Assembly: GCA_030607345.1 (NCBI GenBank)
Contig: JAUWKC010000071.1
Location: forward strand, 1-7,742
Source of the DNA: Planctomycetota bacterium
GTDB lineage: Bacteria > Planctomycetota > Phycisphaerae > Sedimentisphaerales > SG8-4
Direction of reading: 5' to 3'
Length of the DNA stretch: 7,742 nucleotides
Made by a program: the position numbers and the translations under genes. Positions 7,241 to 7,742 of the stretch are shown piece after piece (the stretch's first letter is position 1; the number at the start of each line of letters is the position of its first letter). The notes under the pieces are model-generated. The model saw nothing but the letters and a program-made list of their open reading frames with translations. It was not told the origin of the DNA and searched no databases.

Positions 7241-7245
7241 CTCCC
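7241..7245 (-). promoter_or_regulatory. Shine-Dalgarno site for the oxidoreductase
   Basis: GGGAG, within AAGAAGGGAG, ends 6 nt before ATG 7234. It favours this start over Met10 (7207), which would begin right before the twin-arginine motif; both would keep Tat export. Confidence 0.65.
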
Positions 7246-7271
7246 TTCTTACTTCTGTGAATAAAACGTTC

Positions 7272-7742
7272 TTACCTTTTTGTCACCACAGGTTCGCCAA
7301 CAGGCGACCTGACACTCCACGAATCAGTATTCTTAAACTCCTCACCCTCAAGACCCTGCCACGTATTAAATTCCACCAGCCCGTCACTGCCGACCTTGAT
7401 GTCAACAAATGTCTGATGCTCGTCGGCATGGCTCAGCCGACCCGCGTTGCCCACATCCAACTCCCACGTAAAAGGCTCCCAGTCGCCCTTGACCTGGTAG
7501 CGAGCATAGCGGTGCGTGTGCGCACAAAGCCCCGCAACCACCTTTCTTTCATTAAGCAGCTTCATAAAACGCTTCCACCCCGGCGGACTGTCCTTGCCCC
7601 CACGCTCGTTCGGAAAAGCAGGCTCATGATAGATAACAAAGACAACCGGCTTGCTGTTCCTGTTCAGGTCCTCCACCAGCCAGTCGTACAATATGTCACT
7701 GAAAGCACCGTCCGTGCTGTGTCTCGAACCATCGTAATACAT
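7272..7742 (-). CDS. Metallophosphatase-like protein, C-terminal part only (5' end outside window)
   Basis: The frame is open to the window edge. The ATG at 7742 is exactly the last base and is most likely an internal methionine, because the N-terminal metal-binding motifs of the calcineurin-like family (D-x-H, GD, GNH) are absent. What remains, 156 residues, has the later family motifs: 'PVVFVIYHEPAFP' (32-44, with His39) and 'GLCAHTHRYARY' (71-82, the G-x-x-H-T-H metal site with His75 and His77). A beta-rich end follows ('WELDVGNAG', 'FVDIKVGSDGLVEFNTW'). Such enzymes use two metal ions to hydrolyse phosphomonoesters or diesters; purple-acid-phosphatase-like exported members are common in planctomycetes. 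The stop at 7272-7274 is 37 nt before the oxidoreductase start, so co-transcription is likely. Export and substrate cannot be judged without the N terminus. Confidence 0.8.
   Translation of the reverse strand: MYYDGSRHSTDGAFSDILYDWLVEDLNRNSKPVVFVIYHEPAFPNERGGKDSPPGWKRFMKLLNERKVVAGLCAHTHRYARYQVKGDWEPFTWELDVGNAGRLSHADEHQTFVDIKVGSDGLVEFNTWQGLEGEEFKNTDSWSVRSPVGEPVVTKR

Noticed and set aside
6080..7264. Plus-strand open frame of 394 codons opposite the oxidoreductase
   Set aside because: It is antisense to a gene with clear Gfo/Idh/MocA motifs. Its translation has no recognisable domain and is rich in Arg/His/Leu/Thr as expected from a reversed coding frame.

Overview
The window reads as part of an accessory genome region of a planctomycete, probably class Phycisphaerae and perhaps Sedimentisphaerales. 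The grounds are exported LamG and PA14 proteins carrying 'YYWRVDE...G.VWKF' modules, a Tat-exported Gfo/Idh/MocA oxidoreductase ending in a 'LSREYRKGYEL' tail, and base composition near 50% GC by eye. The lineage is inferred from family knowledge, not from a marker gene.

Every gene I can support lies on the minus strand, so transcription runs from high to low coordinates. First comes the C-terminal part of a metallophosphatase-like protein (7272-7742, cut by the window edge). After a 37-nt spacer comes a Tat-signal Gfo/Idh/MocA oxidoreductase (5933-7234). A 446-nt gap without a convincing gene follows (5487-5932); it holds competing inverted repeats and an AT-rich leader. Then come three secreted modular proteins: a PA14 plus sialidase-like beta-propeller protein (3015-5486), a PA14 plus fibronectin-III-like protein with a cysteine-rich unknown C-terminal domain (1181-2965), and a LamG protein with YWRVDE modules (1-1147, cut by the window edge, GTG start). 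The last three are separated by only 49 and 33 nt and each has a good Shine-Dalgarno sequence, so they look like one transcript.

The proteins look like an envelope or extracellular carbohydrate-handling set. The propeller is the best candidate for a catalytic or ligand-binding unit. PA14, LamG and the YWRVDE modules would bind glycans or hold the proteins in place. The oxidoreductase would act on a sugar-like substrate outside the cytoplasm after Tat export. The substrate cannot be read from the sequence. The least explained parts are the cysteine-rich domain at 1181-2008, the propeller that has Asp-box motifs but no sialidase FRIP motif, and the competing hairpins at 5837-5870. I saw no tRNA, rRNA, CRISPR array, insertion sequence or phage gene.
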